DNA of 64,000 nt from Rhizobium sp. NXC14. Lineage in GTDB: Bacteria; Pseudomonadota; Alphaproteobacteria; Rhizobiales; Rhizobiaceae. Of the stretch, positions 1 through 7,963 are shown piece by piece. Both the position numbers and the translations under genes were made by a program. Numbering within the stretch: position 1 is the first letter of the stretch; every line of letters starts with the position of its first letter. Where the stretch lies: positions 375,001 to 439,000 of the forward strand of contig NZ_CP021030.1 in the NCBI RefSeq assembly GCF_002117485.1. The letters are read 5' to 3'. The notes beneath the pieces are model-generated. The model did not search any database. It saw nothing but the letters and a program-made list of their open reading frames with translations, and had not been told where the DNA came from.

Positions 1-246
1 ATAGAGATAATCGAGCGTGCGCCGCGCCTGATTGGTGGTCACGACATCGCCCGATATGACGACGGAATTGCCGCGTGCCCGCGCATCGATATTCAGCCGC
101 TCCTCGAGCAGCTTTAGATGCTGGTCGAACTGGCCGAAGAGTTCGCTGGCGAACCGATTGTTCTCGAACGTCAGGACGAAGTGATTGGTGTCGCTCGGCG
201 TGCGGGGGTGGCGCGGTGAAGAAGAAACCAATTCTTGTCCGTTCAA
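1..246 (-). CDS. phoH: PhoH-family ATPase, N-terminal part (runs off window)
   Basis: This is the first 82 residues of a PhoH/YbeZ-type cytoplasmic ATPase; the P-loop domain lies outside the window. The visible part has the family's N-terminal pattern, FVLTFENNRFASELFGQFDQ, followed by a short segment ending VVTTNQARRTLDYLY. The start is inferred to be TTG at 246-244, because AAGGAG lies eight bases upstream and no ATG is available in frame. It begins 18 bases after the miaB stop, so the two are probably co-transcribed. In related genomes phoH is followed by ybeY, a corC-like gene and lnt, linking it to RNA maturation. The family call is firm; the exact role is inferred from family knowledge. 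Confidence 0.85.
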   Translation of the reverse strand, partial: MNGQELVSSSPRHPRTPSDTNHFVLTFENNRFASELFGQFDQHLKLLEERLNIDARARGNSVVISGDVVTTNQARRTLDYLY

Positions 247-264
247 GCGGTCGGGCTCCTTGGG

Positions 265-1674
265 TTAGACCGTAGCCTCTGCGCGTTCGGCAAACAGGCT
301 GTTCGTTCCGGTTCCGGTGATTCGCACTTTGATAATGTCACCGATTTGCGATGCTTTTGCATCAACATTCACGGATTGAAGCCAGGGAGAACGTCCGATC
401 AGCTGACCCGGCATGCGGCCGGGCTTTTCGAGCAGCAGATCGATCTCCTTGCCGATGCAGGATTCGGCAAATTCCTGCTGCTGCTTCAAAAGAAGCACTT
501 GCAGGCGTTCCAGCCGTTCTGCCTTGATCTCTTCCGGCACCTGGTCCTTCAGTTCCGCGCCGGGCGTGCCCGGCCGAGTCGAGTATTTGAACGAGAAGGC
601 CTGCGCATAGCGCACCTCCTCCACAAGTCTGAGTGTATCCTCAAAATCCTTGTCTGTCTCCCCCGGAAAACCGGTGATGAAATCGCCCGATAGCGCGATG
701 TCCTGACGCACGGCGCGGATGCGCTCGATCAGACTGAGATATTCGGCCGCCGTATGACGGCGGTTCATCGCCTTCAGGATTCGGTCGGAGCCCGATTGCA
801 CCGGCAGGTGCAGGTAGGGCATCAGCGCCCGGAGGTCGCGATGCGCCTCGATCAGCCGGTCGTCCATGTCGCGGGGATGGCTTGTGGTATAACGCAGCCG
901 CGCCAGGCCGGGGATCTCGGCAAGCCGGTAGAGCAGGTCGCCGAGGCTCCATGCCTCGCCACGCGGTCCGGCGCCATGCCAGGCATTGACGTTCTGGCCG
1001 AGCAGGGTGATTTCGCGCACTCCGGCTTCGACGAGCTTTTCGGCCTCCTCGACGATCTGCGAGACCGGCCGCGACACTTCCGAGCCGCGCGTATAAGGCA
1101 CGACGCAGAATGTGCAGAACTTGTCGCAGCCCTCCTGCACCGTCAGGAAGGCGGTGACGCCGCGGGCGCGGATCTTGCGGCTCTCGGCAATCGGCAGATG
1201 CTCGAACTTGTCCTCGATCGCATATTCCGTATCGACGACGCGCTGGCCCTCTTTGGCCCGGCGCAGCGCCTCCGGCAGGCGGTGATAAGTCTGCGGCCCA
1301 ATGACGACGTCGACAGCCGGCGCCCGGCGCAGGATCTCCTCACCTTCGGCCTGGGCGACGCAGCCGGTTACGCCGATCATCATATCGCGGCCGTCGGCTG
1401 CCTTCTTCTTTTTCATCTCGCGCAGCCGTCCGAGCGCCGAATAGACCTTCTCGGCCGCCTTCTCCCTGATATGACAGGTGTTGAGCAGAACGAGATCCGC
1501 CTGTTCCATGTCTTCGGTCGGTTCGTAGCCGTCGCGGGCAAGCGCATCGCTCATGCGCATGGAATCATAGACGTTCATCTGGCAGCCATAGGTCTTGATG
1601 AAGACCTTGCGGCTGTTGCTGCCGTCACGGAGAGAAACCTCCGGGGCCTGAAGAAGGGCGTTATCCTGTGTCAT
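265..1674 (-). CDS. miaB: tRNA-2-methylthio-N6-dimethylallyladenosine synthase MiaB
   Basis: A radical-SAM methylthiotransferase that adds a methylthio group to i6A37 of tRNAs reading U-starting codons. The 469 residues show the usual order. The N-terminal UPF0004 domain carries KTYGCQMN and the three cluster cysteines near 31, 67 and 105. The radical-SAM domain has the CDKFCTFC cluster motif (Cys183, Cys187, Cys190). A C-terminal TRAM domain runs from about residue 405. Length is normal for the family. It lies between plsC and phoH on the same strand, with only 18 bases to the phoH start. The ATG at 1674 is well placed and nothing suggests damage. Confidence 0.97.
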   Translation of the reverse strand: MTQDNALLQAPEVSLRDGSNSRKVFIKTYGCQMNVYDSMRMSDALARDGYEPTEDMEQADLVLLNTCHIREKAAEKVYSALGRLREMKKKKAADGRDMMIGVTGCVAQAEGEEILRRAPAVDVVIGPQTYHRLPEALRRAKEGQRVVDTEYAIEDKFEHLPIAESRKIRARGVTAFLTVQEGCDKFCTFCVVPYTRGSEVSRPVSQIVEEAEKLVEAGVREITLLGQNVNAWHGAGPRGEAWSLGDLLYRLAEIPGLARLRYTTSHPRDMDDRLIEAHRDLRALMPYLHLPVQSGSDRILKAMNRRHTAAEYLSLIERIRAVRQDIALSGDFITGFPGETDKDFEDTLRLVEEVRYAQAFSFKYSTRPGTPGAELKDQVPEEIKAERLERLQVLLLKQQQEFAESCIGKEIDLLLEKPGRMPGQLIGRSPWLQSVNVDAKASQIGDIIKVRITGTGTNSLFAERAEATV

Positions 1675-1722
1675 GGCGCGCTATTTAGTGGTTTTTGACG
1701 TCCGAGAAAAGAGACTCTCGGC

Positions 1723-2529
1723 TCACCCGACATTGTGCCCGCGCAGGCTTGTGTTGAGAAGGCTGCGGATGCGCGAGGCGATCGTCGCGCTCACCTCTTT
1801 GCGATTGCTCTCGGCGCGGTATTCCACCGCCTCGCCGAAGGAAACTTCCGCGTCGATGGCGCCGCATCTGAGGATGTCGATCAGATGCGGCAGGAGCTCG
1901 ATATCCCCCGGCCAGGCGGCGAGCGGCCGGTGGTAGCGCCCCATCGGAATGCCATGCACCCTGGTATAGGCGACGGCCACCGGCTGCACCACGACGGTTC
2001 CCGTCGGCGAATAAGGCACCGCCATCGCGGCAGCGCCGAACAGCGACGACTTGACCTCAAGCAACCGGTTGCCGTCCGAGGTCGTGCCCTCCGGAAAGAG
2101 CACGACGATTTCCCCATCGGCCATGCGCCCGGCGATCTCATTTGCCTGATGGCCGGTCTTGCGCCTTTCCTCGCGCACGACGAACACGCTCTTCTGCAGC
2201 TTGGCGAGCGTGCCGAAGATCGGCCAGTCTCTGACCTCGATCTTGGCGATGAAAGCGACGTCGGCGACGGACGACATCACCATGATGTCAAGCCAGGACG
2301 AATGGTTGGAGCAGAGCATCAGCGGTCGGCGGTCTTCCAGCCTGCCCGTCACCCGGACGCGGATGCCGAGACAATAACAGATGATACGGTGCCAGACGCG
2401 CGGAAGTCTGCGGCGCAGCCGCCAGTCGAAACGCAGGGCCAACAGCTGCAGCGGCATGAGCACGATGCTGACGGCAAGGATGACGACCGCAGCGAAGGCA
2501 ATGCGCAGCCAGGCGATCAAATGCGGCAC
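1723..2529 (-). CDS. plsC: 1-acyl-sn-glycerol-3-phosphate acyltransferase PlsC
   Basis: Acylates lysophosphatidic acid to phosphatidic acid in membrane lipid synthesis. A hydrophobic N-terminal segment (about residues 8-30) is followed by the acyltransferase HX4D motif NHSSWLD (His76, Asp81) and the substrate-binding FPEGTTS motif near residue 147. Length (268) is typical. The start is uncertain: a GTG at 2529 has GGGAG almost touching it, while an in-frame TTG at 2523 has the same GGGAG at a normal seven-base spacing. It follows mur by 18 bases or so on the same strand. A related acyltransferase, OlsA, acts on lyso-ornithine lipid in rhizobia; the glycerolipid enzyme is favoured here from the mur/miaB neighbourhood as I remember it. 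Confidence 0.85.
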   Translation of the reverse strand: MPHLIAWLRIAFAAVVILAVSIVLMPLQLLALRFDWRLRRRLPRVWHRIICYCLGIRVRVTGRLEDRRPLMLCSNHSSWLDIMVMSSVADVAFIAKIEVRDWPIFGTLAKLQKSVFVVREERRKTGHQANEIAGRMADGEIVVLFPEGTTSDGNRLLEVKSSLFGAAAMAVPYSPTGTVVVQPVAVAYTRVHGIPMGRYHRPLAAWPGDIELLPHLIDILRCGAIDAEVSFGEAVEYRAESNRKEVSATIASRIRSLLNTSLRGHNVG

Positions 2530-2547
2530 TCCCGGGCGGCCATCGCT

Positions 2548-2976
2548 TCAGAGATCTTCCTTCTTCAACGGAATGCCGTAGAGCTCCAGGCGGTGGTCGA
2601 CCAGCTGGAAGCCGTGCTCGCGGGCGATGCGCTCCTGCAGCGCCTCGATCTCAGGTGAACGGAATTCGATGACCGTGCCGGTCTTCAGGTCGATGAGATG
2701 GTCATGATGCTCTTCCGGCACCGTTTCGTAGCGCGAGCGCCCGTCGCGGAAATCGTGGCGGGCGATGATGCCGGCATCCTCGAACAGCTTGACGGTGCGA
2801 TAGACCGTGGAGATCGAGATTTTCGCGTCGACCTTCACAGAACGGCGGTAAAGCTCTTCGACGTCGGGATGGTCTTCGGATTCTTCGAGGATGCGCGCGA
2901 TCACGCGGCGCTGCTCGGTCATGCGCATGCCGCGTTCGGCGCAAAGCTCCTCGAGGGTCTTGGCTACGTCGGTCAT
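2548..2976 (-). CDS. mur: Fur-family metal-responsive regulator (Mur type)
   Basis: A 142-residue Fur-superfamily repressor. It has an N-terminal winged helix (ISISTVYRTVKLFEDAGI, about residues 53-70) and the metal-site signature HHDHLIDLKTG (His90, His91, His93). Unlike many Fur proteins it lacks the paired C-terminal CxxC zinc motifs; the only cysteine is Cys12. In Rhizobium and Sinorhizobium the closest Fur homologue is known to act as Mur, a manganese-responsive repressor of Mn uptake, with iron control handled by RirA and Irr. That role is taken from family knowledge. The gene precedes plsC on the same strand and follows rimI after an 82-base gap that probably holds its own promoter. 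Confidence 0.9.
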   Translation of the reverse strand: MTDVAKTLEELCAERGMRMTEQRRVIARILEESEDHPDVEELYRRSVKVDAKISISTVYRTVKLFEDAGIIARHDFRDGRSRYETVPEEHHDHLIDLKTGTVIEFRSPEIEALQERIAREHGFQLVDHRLELYGIPLKKEDL

Positions 2977-3058
2977 GGCCCGCCTTCAAAAGTAATCGCG
3001 TTTCCACAATGCCTGCACGGCGTTTGCGCCGGTCCGCATGTCCTGCTCTGCCAGGGAA

Positions 3059-3553
3059 CTATCGAAGAACGCGCTTCATGACAAGCGCCGTGGAAGGGGC
3101 GCCATTTTCCTGCTTGTAGTAGCCCTGGCGCTCGCCGACCTTTTCAAAACCGAGCTTGCGGTAGAGGCCGAGTGCTGCCGTATTGCCGCTGTCGACCTCA
3201 AGAAACATGCTCTCGCCGCCACGCGCCCGCGCCTCGCGCATCGCCGCCTGCATCAGCCGCCAGCCCAGTCCGGCACGGGCGGCTTTCGCCTGCACGGCAA
3301 TCGTCAGGATCTCGGCTTCGCCGGCGACTTGGCGGGCAAGGATAAAGCCGGGAAGCGGCTTTTTCAGGATGGCGTTGGTCTGGCGCGCGACGAAGCCGAA
3401 AACAGTCTCCTGCGACAGCAGGCTGTGGAATTCGCCGTCGCCCCAGGGCTGGGCGAAACGCTCGCCATGCAGGACGGCGACGTCGCGGCAATCCTCGCGC
3501 TCCATGGCGATGATTTCGAATTCCGGCTTCAGCGTCAGATAGGCTTCCAGCAT
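3059..3553 (-). CDS. rimI: Ribosomal-protein-alanine N-acetyltransferase RimI
   Basis: A GNAT acetyltransferase of about 164 residues, probably modifying the N-terminal alanine of S18. Visible GNAT elements are the substrate-side FAQPWGDGEF segment, the acetyl-CoA loop (RAGLGWRLMQ) and the C-terminal FLEVDSGNTAALGLYRKLGF. I place the start at ATG 3553, which begins one base after the tsaB stop (TGACATG). The frame is open further upstream inside tsaB, but that extension looks like a shadow. An ATG at 3577 is an alternative. Linkage of tsaB and rimI is widespread in bacteria and supports both calls. Confidence 0.92.
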   Translation of the reverse strand: MLEAYLTLKPEFEIIAMEREDCRDVAVLHGERFAQPWGDGEFHSLLSQETVFGFVARQTNAILKKPLPGFILARQVAGEAEILTIAVQAKAARAGLGWRLMQAAMREARARGGESMFLEVDSGNTAALGLYRKLGFEKVGERQGYYKQENGAPSTALVMKRVLR

Positions 3554-3554
3554 G

Positions 3555-4217
3555 TCACACTCGTCGCGCAATCGCATATCCGGCCTGCGGCTTGGCATCC
3601 GGTCCGCGCAGATAAAGGGGCTTGGGCTTTCCGGCGTCGGCAGGGGCCGCAGCCCCCAGACGCGCGACAATCGAAATCGGAAAAACGTTGGGGTGGTCGC
3701 CACCGGCGCCGGCCTTCAGGAGCGGCGTTGCCGAACCGGTGATTTCACCATCGAAGCCGGCGGCGAAAGCCTGAGCCTCGGCAACGCTTGCCGCCCGCGG
3801 CTGATCCAGCGGGGAACCATCGGCGGCGAAGGACTGGAGATAGATTTCGTCCCGCTTGGCGTCCATCGCCGCCAGCACGGCACGGCCCGGCGTCCTCGCA
3901 CGCTGGGCTGATGCCATCACCTCGAGCGTGGTGACGCCGACGACGGGCACATTGAGGGAAAGCGCAAAACCCCGGGCTGCGGCAACGCCGACGCGGATGC
4001 CGGTAAACGAGCCGGGGCCGATGGTGACGGCAAGGCGGTCGACGTCAGAAAGCGTGACACCCGCCTGATCCAGCGCGCGATCGACGATCCCGATCAGATG
4101 TTCAGCATGCCCCTTGCCGATCATGTCCGATGCCTCCCCCAGCACCGTATTCCTGCCGCTGTCATAAACGGCGGCAGCGCAATCCACACCTGCCGTGTCG
4201 AGCGCCAGAACGATCAT
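3555..4217 (-). CDS. tsaB: tRNA threonylcarbamoyladenosine biosynthesis protein TsaB
   Basis: Partner of TsaD and TsaE in making t6A37 on ANN-decoding tRNAs. It is an ASKHA-fold protein without the metal site of TsaD. The start MIVLALDTAGVDCAAAVYD is the classic first strand and phosphate loop of this fold, so I use ATG 4217 rather than the in-frame ATG at 4256, which would add a 13-residue tail lacking homology. The motif LAVTIGPGSFTGIRVG at about 70-86 is characteristic of TsaB. Length is about 220 residues, normal. It is coupled to rimI by one base. Confidence 0.93.
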   Translation of the reverse strand: MIVLALDTAGVDCAAAVYDSGRNTVLGEASDMIGKGHAEHLIGIVDRALDQAGVTLSDVDRLAVTIGPGSFTGIRVGVAAARGFALSLNVPVVGVTTLEVMASAQRARTPGRAVLAAMDAKRDEIYLQSFAADGSPLDQPRAASVAEAQAFAAGFDGEITGSATPLLKAGAGGDHPNVFPISIVARLGAAAPADAGKPKPLYLRGPDAKPQAGYAIARRV

Positions 4218-4262
4218 GCCATCAATTTCCGAATAAACCGTTTGTCGCCTAACCATAGACCC

Positions 4263-4291
4263 TCCGGCCGAACCTGAGATGAACGGCCGGA
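4263..4291. other. Inverted repeat between tsaB and nfuA
   Basis: TCCGGCCG and CGGCCGGA form a perfect 8-bp stem with a 13-base loop just downstream of the nfuA stop on the minus strand. There is no T-run after it, so it is at best a weak terminator or transcript-end stabiliser. Confidence 0.3.
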
Positions 4292-4306
4292 GCGAATTTG
4301 AAATTC

Positions 4307-4873
4307 CTAAGCGGCAATCACTTCCTGCACTTCGGGAACGAAATGGCGCAGCAGGTTCTGGACGCCGTGCTTCAGCGTCGCCGTCGAAGACGGGCAGCCG
4401 GAGCAGGAGCCTTTCATGTTCAGATAGACCTTGCCGTCCTTGAAGCCGCGGAAGGTGATGTCGCCGCCGTCCTGGGCGACGGCCGGACGCACGCGGGTCT
4501 CCAAAAGCTCCTTGATGGTCAGCACGATCGACTCGTCGCCTTCATCAAAGAACTCGTCGCCGGCATCGGCATCTTCGGAAAGGATGGAAGCATCACTCAT
4601 GACCGGCTTGCCGGACATGAAATGCTCCATGATCGAGCCAAGGATAGCCGGCTTAAGATGCTGCCATTCGGCGTTGTCCTTGGAGACGGAAATGAAATCA
4701 TAGCCGAAATAGACTCCCGTGACGCCAGGAATTTCGAACAGGCGGGCGGCGAGCGGCGAGGCTTCAGCCTCTTCGGCGCTGCGGAATTCGGCGGTGCCGT
4801 TTTCCATGACAACCTTGCCCGGCAGGAACTTCTGTGTGGCGGGGTTCGGCGTGGCTTCGGTCTGAATGAACAT
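4307..4873 (-). CDS. NfuA/Nfu-type iron-sulfur cluster scaffold protein
   Basis: Carries and delivers Fe-S clusters to client enzymes. Two domains are visible: an N-terminal Nfu_N domain beginning MFIQTEATPNPATQKF, and a C-terminal NifU-like domain from about residue 115 with the cluster-binding motif GSCSGCPSS (Cys157 and Cys160). They are joined by an acidic linker. The start at 4873 is chosen because GGAGAG lies six bases upstream; an ATG four codons earlier has no such site. The architecture matches the mitochondrial Nfu1/alphaproteobacterial type rather than enterobacterial NfuA. It lies between the usp gene and tsaB on the same strand. Confidence 0.93.
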   Translation of the reverse strand: MFIQTEATPNPATQKFLPGKVVMENGTAEFRSAEEAEASPLAARLFEIPGVTGVYFGYDFISVSKDNAEWQHLKPAILGSIMEHFMSGKPVMSDASILSEDADAGDEFFDEGDESIVLTIKELLETRVRPAVAQDGGDITFRGFKDGKVYLNMKGSCSGCPSSTATLKHGVQNLLRHFVPEVQEVIAA

Positions 4874-4982
4874 CTGGCTCTCCATGTGACAGGCTCGAGA
4901 CCTCGGCCGTCTTTAGAATTCTTCCAAAGAAGATAAGCCCATTGCCTGACCTAATCAAGAGACTTGTACTCAAGAAATAGGC

Positions 4983-5474
4983 TCAGCAGAGGGCGTCGAT
5001 TTCCTCATTGGTCAGCGTATCCGGCAGGACAGTGACCGGGATCGGAAACGCCGCCGCGCGTCCAGCGACCGACGAAACCAGTGGTCCGGGACCTTCCTTT
5101 GCCGAACCGGCGGCAAGAACGAGGATCGCCACATCGCGGTCTTCTTCGATCACGGCGTTGATCTGCTCGGCGGCACTGCCTTCCCGGATGACGACCTCAG
5201 GCTCAATGCCGATCGTCTCGCGCACGATCTGGGCGATCTTGGCAACCGTTGCCTCGGCTTCCTCGCGCGCCTCGGCCCGCATGATCTCCTCGACGCCGAG
5301 CCATTGCTGGAAATCGCCGTTGGGGATCACATAGAGCAGCACCAGGCCGCCATTGGAATTCTTCGCGCGCCGGCCGGCATAATGAACGGCGCGCTGGCAT
5401 TCGGGTGTCCCGTCGATCACCGCCATGAATTTGCGGCGGTGACCTTCGAGCCGTGAGAGTCGCTTCGATACCAT
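4983..5474 (-). CDS. Universal stress protein (UspA family)
   Basis: A 163-residue single Usp-domain protein. The fold is visible in KFMAVIDGTPECQRAVHYA (first strand and nucleotide loop), LLYVIPNGDFQQW, the helix-rich middle (VEEIMRAEAREEAEATVAKI), and a final VTVLP strand. The expected G-2X-G-9X-G(S/T) ATP motif is not clear: the region reads LAAGSAKEGPGPLVSSVAG, so nucleotide binding is uncertain. It sits between trpS and the nfu gene on the minus strand, with about 100 bases to each. Its role is probably stress tolerance, but no specific partner can be read from the sequence. Confidence 0.85.
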   Translation of the reverse strand: MVSKRLSRLEGHRRKFMAVIDGTPECQRAVHYAGRRAKNSNGGLVLLYVIPNGDFQQWLGVEEIMRAEAREEAEATVAKIAQIVRETIGIEPEVVIREGSAAEQINAVIEEDRDVAILVLAAGSAKEGPGPLVSSVAGRAAAFPIPVTVLPDTLTNEEIDALC

Positions 5475-5575
5475 GGGGCGGACTCTGACACCCGAAGCGG
5501 AAAAATTGCAAGCGCAGTTTTTAGCACCTCTGCCTCTGGGGATTCCCTTGTTCCCCGAAGGACAGGGGCGTTGTC

Positions 5576-6640
5576 TCAGTACAGGAAGCCGATAACGTCG
5601 CGCACCTGCTTCATCGTCACTTCGGCACGCTCCCTGGCGCGTTCGCCGCCCTTGCGCAGGATCGCGTCGATATGGCTGGTATCGTCCATCAGCCGGCGCA
5701 TCTCGCCGGTGATCGGCGCCAGCACATGGATGGCGAGATCGACCAGCGCCGGCTTGAAGACCGAGAATTGCTGGCCGCCGAATTCGGTAAGCACCTCGGC
5801 CTTCGATTTGTCGGCCAGCGCGGCATAGATCGCCACCAGATTGTCGGCTTCCGGACGGCCCTGGAGCCCGTCGACCTCGCTCGGCAAACCGTCCGGATCG
5901 GTCTTGGCCTTGCGGATCTTCTTCGAGATCGCCTCTTCGTCGTCCATCAGATTGATGCGCGAGAGGTCGGAAGGATCGGATTTCGACATTTTCTTGGTGC
6001 CGTCGCGAAGCGACATGACGCGCGGCGCCGGTCCGCCGATCAAGGGTTCGACCATCGGAAAATAGGCATGCACTGGCTCGTCGCCGACGGTGATGTCGAC
6101 GCCGTAGCCGCTCTTGCGTATATGCTCGGCATAATCGAGGTTGAACTTCATCGCGATGTCGCGGGCAAGCTCCAGATGCTGCTTCTGGTCCTCGCCGACT
6201 GGCACATGGGTGGCGCGGTAGACGAGAATGTCGGCGGCCATCAGGCTTGGATAGGCGTAGAGGCCGAGCGAAGCCTGCTCGCGGTCCTTGCCGGCCTTGT
6301 CCTTGAACTGCGTCATGCGGTTCATCCAGCCGATGCGCGCGACACAGTTGAAGATCCAGGCAAGTTCCGCATGCTGCGGCACGGCTGACTGATTGAAGAC
6401 GATGTGCTTTTCCGGATCGATGCCGGCGGCGATGAAGGCAGCGGCGATCGAGCGCGTCTGGCTCGGCATGTCCTCGTGCACCAGCTGGGCGGTGAGTGCA
6501 TGCATGTCGACGACGCAGTAGATGCAGTCATTGCCTTCCTGCAGCGCCACGAAGCGGCGGATCGCACCGAGATAGTTGCCGAGATGCAGATTGCCGGTCG
6601 GCTGCACGCCGGAGAATACGAGTTTTTGGAATTCGCTCAT
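5576..6640 (-). CDS. trpS: Tryptophanyl-tRNA synthetase
   Basis: Class I aminoacyl-tRNA synthetase charging tRNA-Trp. It has the HIGH-equivalent HLGN at residues 19-22 ([13 protein letters not shown]) and the KMSKS loop near residue 220 ([13 protein letters not shown]). The length of 354 is normal and both signature motifs are intact. The start ATG 6640 sits where the family's conserved N-terminal FSGVQPTG begins. It follows murJ at a distance, with the VOC gene and the M15 peptidase lying in between. Confidence 0.97.
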   Translation of the reverse strand: MSEFQKLVFSGVQPTGNLHLGNYLGAIRRFVALQEGNDCIYCVVDMHALTAQLVHEDMPSQTRSIAAAFIAAGIDPEKHIVFNQSAVPQHAELAWIFNCVARIGWMNRMTQFKDKAGKDREQASLGLYAYPSLMAADILVYRATHVPVGEDQKQHLELARDIAMKFNLDYAEHIRKSGYGVDITVGDEPVHAYFPMVEPLIGGPAPRVMSLRDGTKKMSKSDPSDLSRINLMDDEEAISKKIRKAKTDPDGLPSEVDGLQGRPEADNLVAIYAALADKSKAEVLTEFGGQQFSVFKPALVDLAIHVLAPITGEMRRLMDDTSHIDAILRKGGERARERAEVTMKQVRDVIGFLY

Positions 6641-6727
6641 GTCGTCCTCAATAGGCTGGTGGAGGGCCCCAGGGCTGTTCGCCCATGTTGCTAACGCCGC
6701 GGCTTATGCACGGGCAACCCGTCCCAA

Positions 6728-7135
6728 TCAAGTGGTTCGGGCTGCGGCATGCTGGATCAGGTCGAAGGTGTTGCCGTAAGGATCCGTAAAGACGGCGACC
6801 GTGCCGTAGACCTCATGCCTGGGCTCCTCCAGAAAGCGCACTCCGGCGCCGAGCATCGCGGCATAATCGCGGGCGAAATCGTCGGTCTTCAGGAAGAAGC
6901 CGACGCGGCCACCCGTCTGGTTGCCGATCGCCGCGCGCTGCGTCTGGTTTGCCGCCTGCGCCAGCAGAAAGGCTGCGCCATCCCCGCCTTTCGGCTTCAC
7001 GACCACCCAGCGTTTGCCCTCCGGCTGGGGCTCGTCCTGAAGGCAATCGAAACCGAGGGTGCCGCAATAGAAGCCTTTGGCGCGGTCGTAATCGTCAACG
7101 ACGAGCGTGACGAGAAAAAGAGACTGGACAGTCAT
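6728..7135 (-). CDS. VOC-family (glyoxalase/bleomycin-resistance-like) protein
   Basis: A single vicinal-oxygen-chelate domain of 135 residues. It shows the two beta-alpha-beta-beta-beta halves: LVTLVVDDYDRAKGFYCGTL at the start, and VGFFLKTDDFARDYAAMLGAG leading to VAVFTDPYGNTFDLIQ at the end. The terminal DPYGNTFDLIQ holds the usual Glu-equivalent position as Asp. The start at 7135 is preferred, with GGGAG five bases upstream; an ATG at 7147 is in frame. Substrate cannot be predicted; relatives include dioxygenases, lyases and drug-binding proteins. It is transcribed away from the M15 peptidase gene. Confidence 0.8.
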   Translation of the reverse strand: MTVQSLFLVTLVVDDYDRAKGFYCGTLGFDCLQDEPQPEGKRWVVVKPKGGDGAAFLLAQAANQTQRAAIGNQTGGRVGFFLKTDDFARDYAAMLGAGVRFLEEPRHEVYGTVAVFTDPYGNTFDLIQHAAARTT

Positions 7136-7322
7136 GTGATCTCCCATGTTTGGATGTTTATTCCATCTAGAACGCGAAGGATGCTCATTTTTAAGCCGAA
7201 TTGATCAGCGTCCTTAGTTCAAATTGAGTATAAAATTTCACAGAAAAGCTTTTATTGAACTGAAAATCCTCTCCGCACACTGGCGGCCCGTCAGTCGCCA
7301 GGCCAACCGCCCGGAGGGGACC

Positions 7323-7751
7323 ATGCAGAACACCCGTTTGCTCGTCATGGCAGGCCTTTTCGCCCTACAATCCGCAACCGACGCCGTCGGTCAAGACAGC
7401 AAGAGACCGGCCGTTCATCTTCCCAAGCATGAGACGCGACTCGCCTATGCGGTTCAGACCGTCAGCGTGCGCGCCGGCTGTTTTCCAGAGCGCCTGCGAG
7501 CGATCCTCTCGCATATCGCCGCAAAGACCGGACGTCGCCCGATCGTTACCTCCGGCCTCCGGCCACATCCCCGCCGTCATGGCTCCCTGCATGGAAAATG
7601 CCTGGCGGCCGATATCCGGGTGCCGGGCCTCTCGGAACGAACCATCATTGCTGCCGCCAAGACAGCTCCAGGCATCGGCGGCATCGGCAGCTATTGCAAC
7701 GGCATCATTCATGTCGATGTCGGCCCGCAGAGACGATGGGTCGATTGTTAG
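7323..7751 (+). CDS. Small exported M15-type (D-Ala-D-Ala carboxypeptidase-like) protein
   Basis: A 142-residue exported protein with a hydrophobic leader (about residues 5-22, ending near VGQ). The mature part fits a peptidase M15A/M15_3 zinc site: TSGLR, then SLHGKCLAAD (His90, Asp97) and IIHVDVG (His130, Asp132), matching the SxHxxxxAxD and HxD ligand pattern. The start ATG 7323 follows GGAGGGG closely; an upstream ATG at 7224 is in frame but would bury the leader. This suggests murein trimming or binding in the periplasm. Four cysteines occur in the mature part. It stands alone, with a RIME repeat downstream. Confidence 0.75.
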   Translation: MQNTRLLVMAGLFALQSATDAVGQDSKRPAVHLPKHETRLAYAVQTVSVRAGCFPERLRAILSHIAAKTGRRPIVTSGLRPHPRRHGSLHGKCLAADIRVPGLSERTIIAAAKTAPGIGGIGSYCNGIIHVDVGPQRRWVDC

Positions 7752-7814
7752 GCGAGCGAGAAAAGTGTGCAGGGGTTTTGTGCCACGGCGGTCAGGTTTG
7801 CGCCGGCTACTTTT

Positions 7815-7948
7815 GCCCCTCACCCTAACCCTCCCCGTAAACGGGGCGAGGGGACGTGCCTACGAGAGGCCTGAGAGAGGCGCGGCGGCGCGGCAAGTCC
7901 CTTCTCCCGTCAGAACGGGGAGAAGGTGGCGGCAGCCGGATGAGGGGC
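7815..7948. repeat. RIME-like palindromic intergenic repeat, copy 1
   Basis: About 134 bases bounded by inverted ends GCCCCTCA and TGAGGGGC. It contains two smaller hairpins, CCCCGTAAACGGGG and a CCCGTCAGAACGGG-type stem. Two similar elements occur in this window. The layout matches the Rhizobium-specific intergenic mosaic elements known from rhizobia. It lies between the convergent M15 peptidase and murJ genes. Confidence 0.85.
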
Positions 7949-7963
7949 TTTCTCGGCAATCAA

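Noticed and set aside
754..1698. A 314-codon plus-strand frame opposite miaB
   Set aside because: Translation lacks any domain and miaB on the other strand has all motifs.
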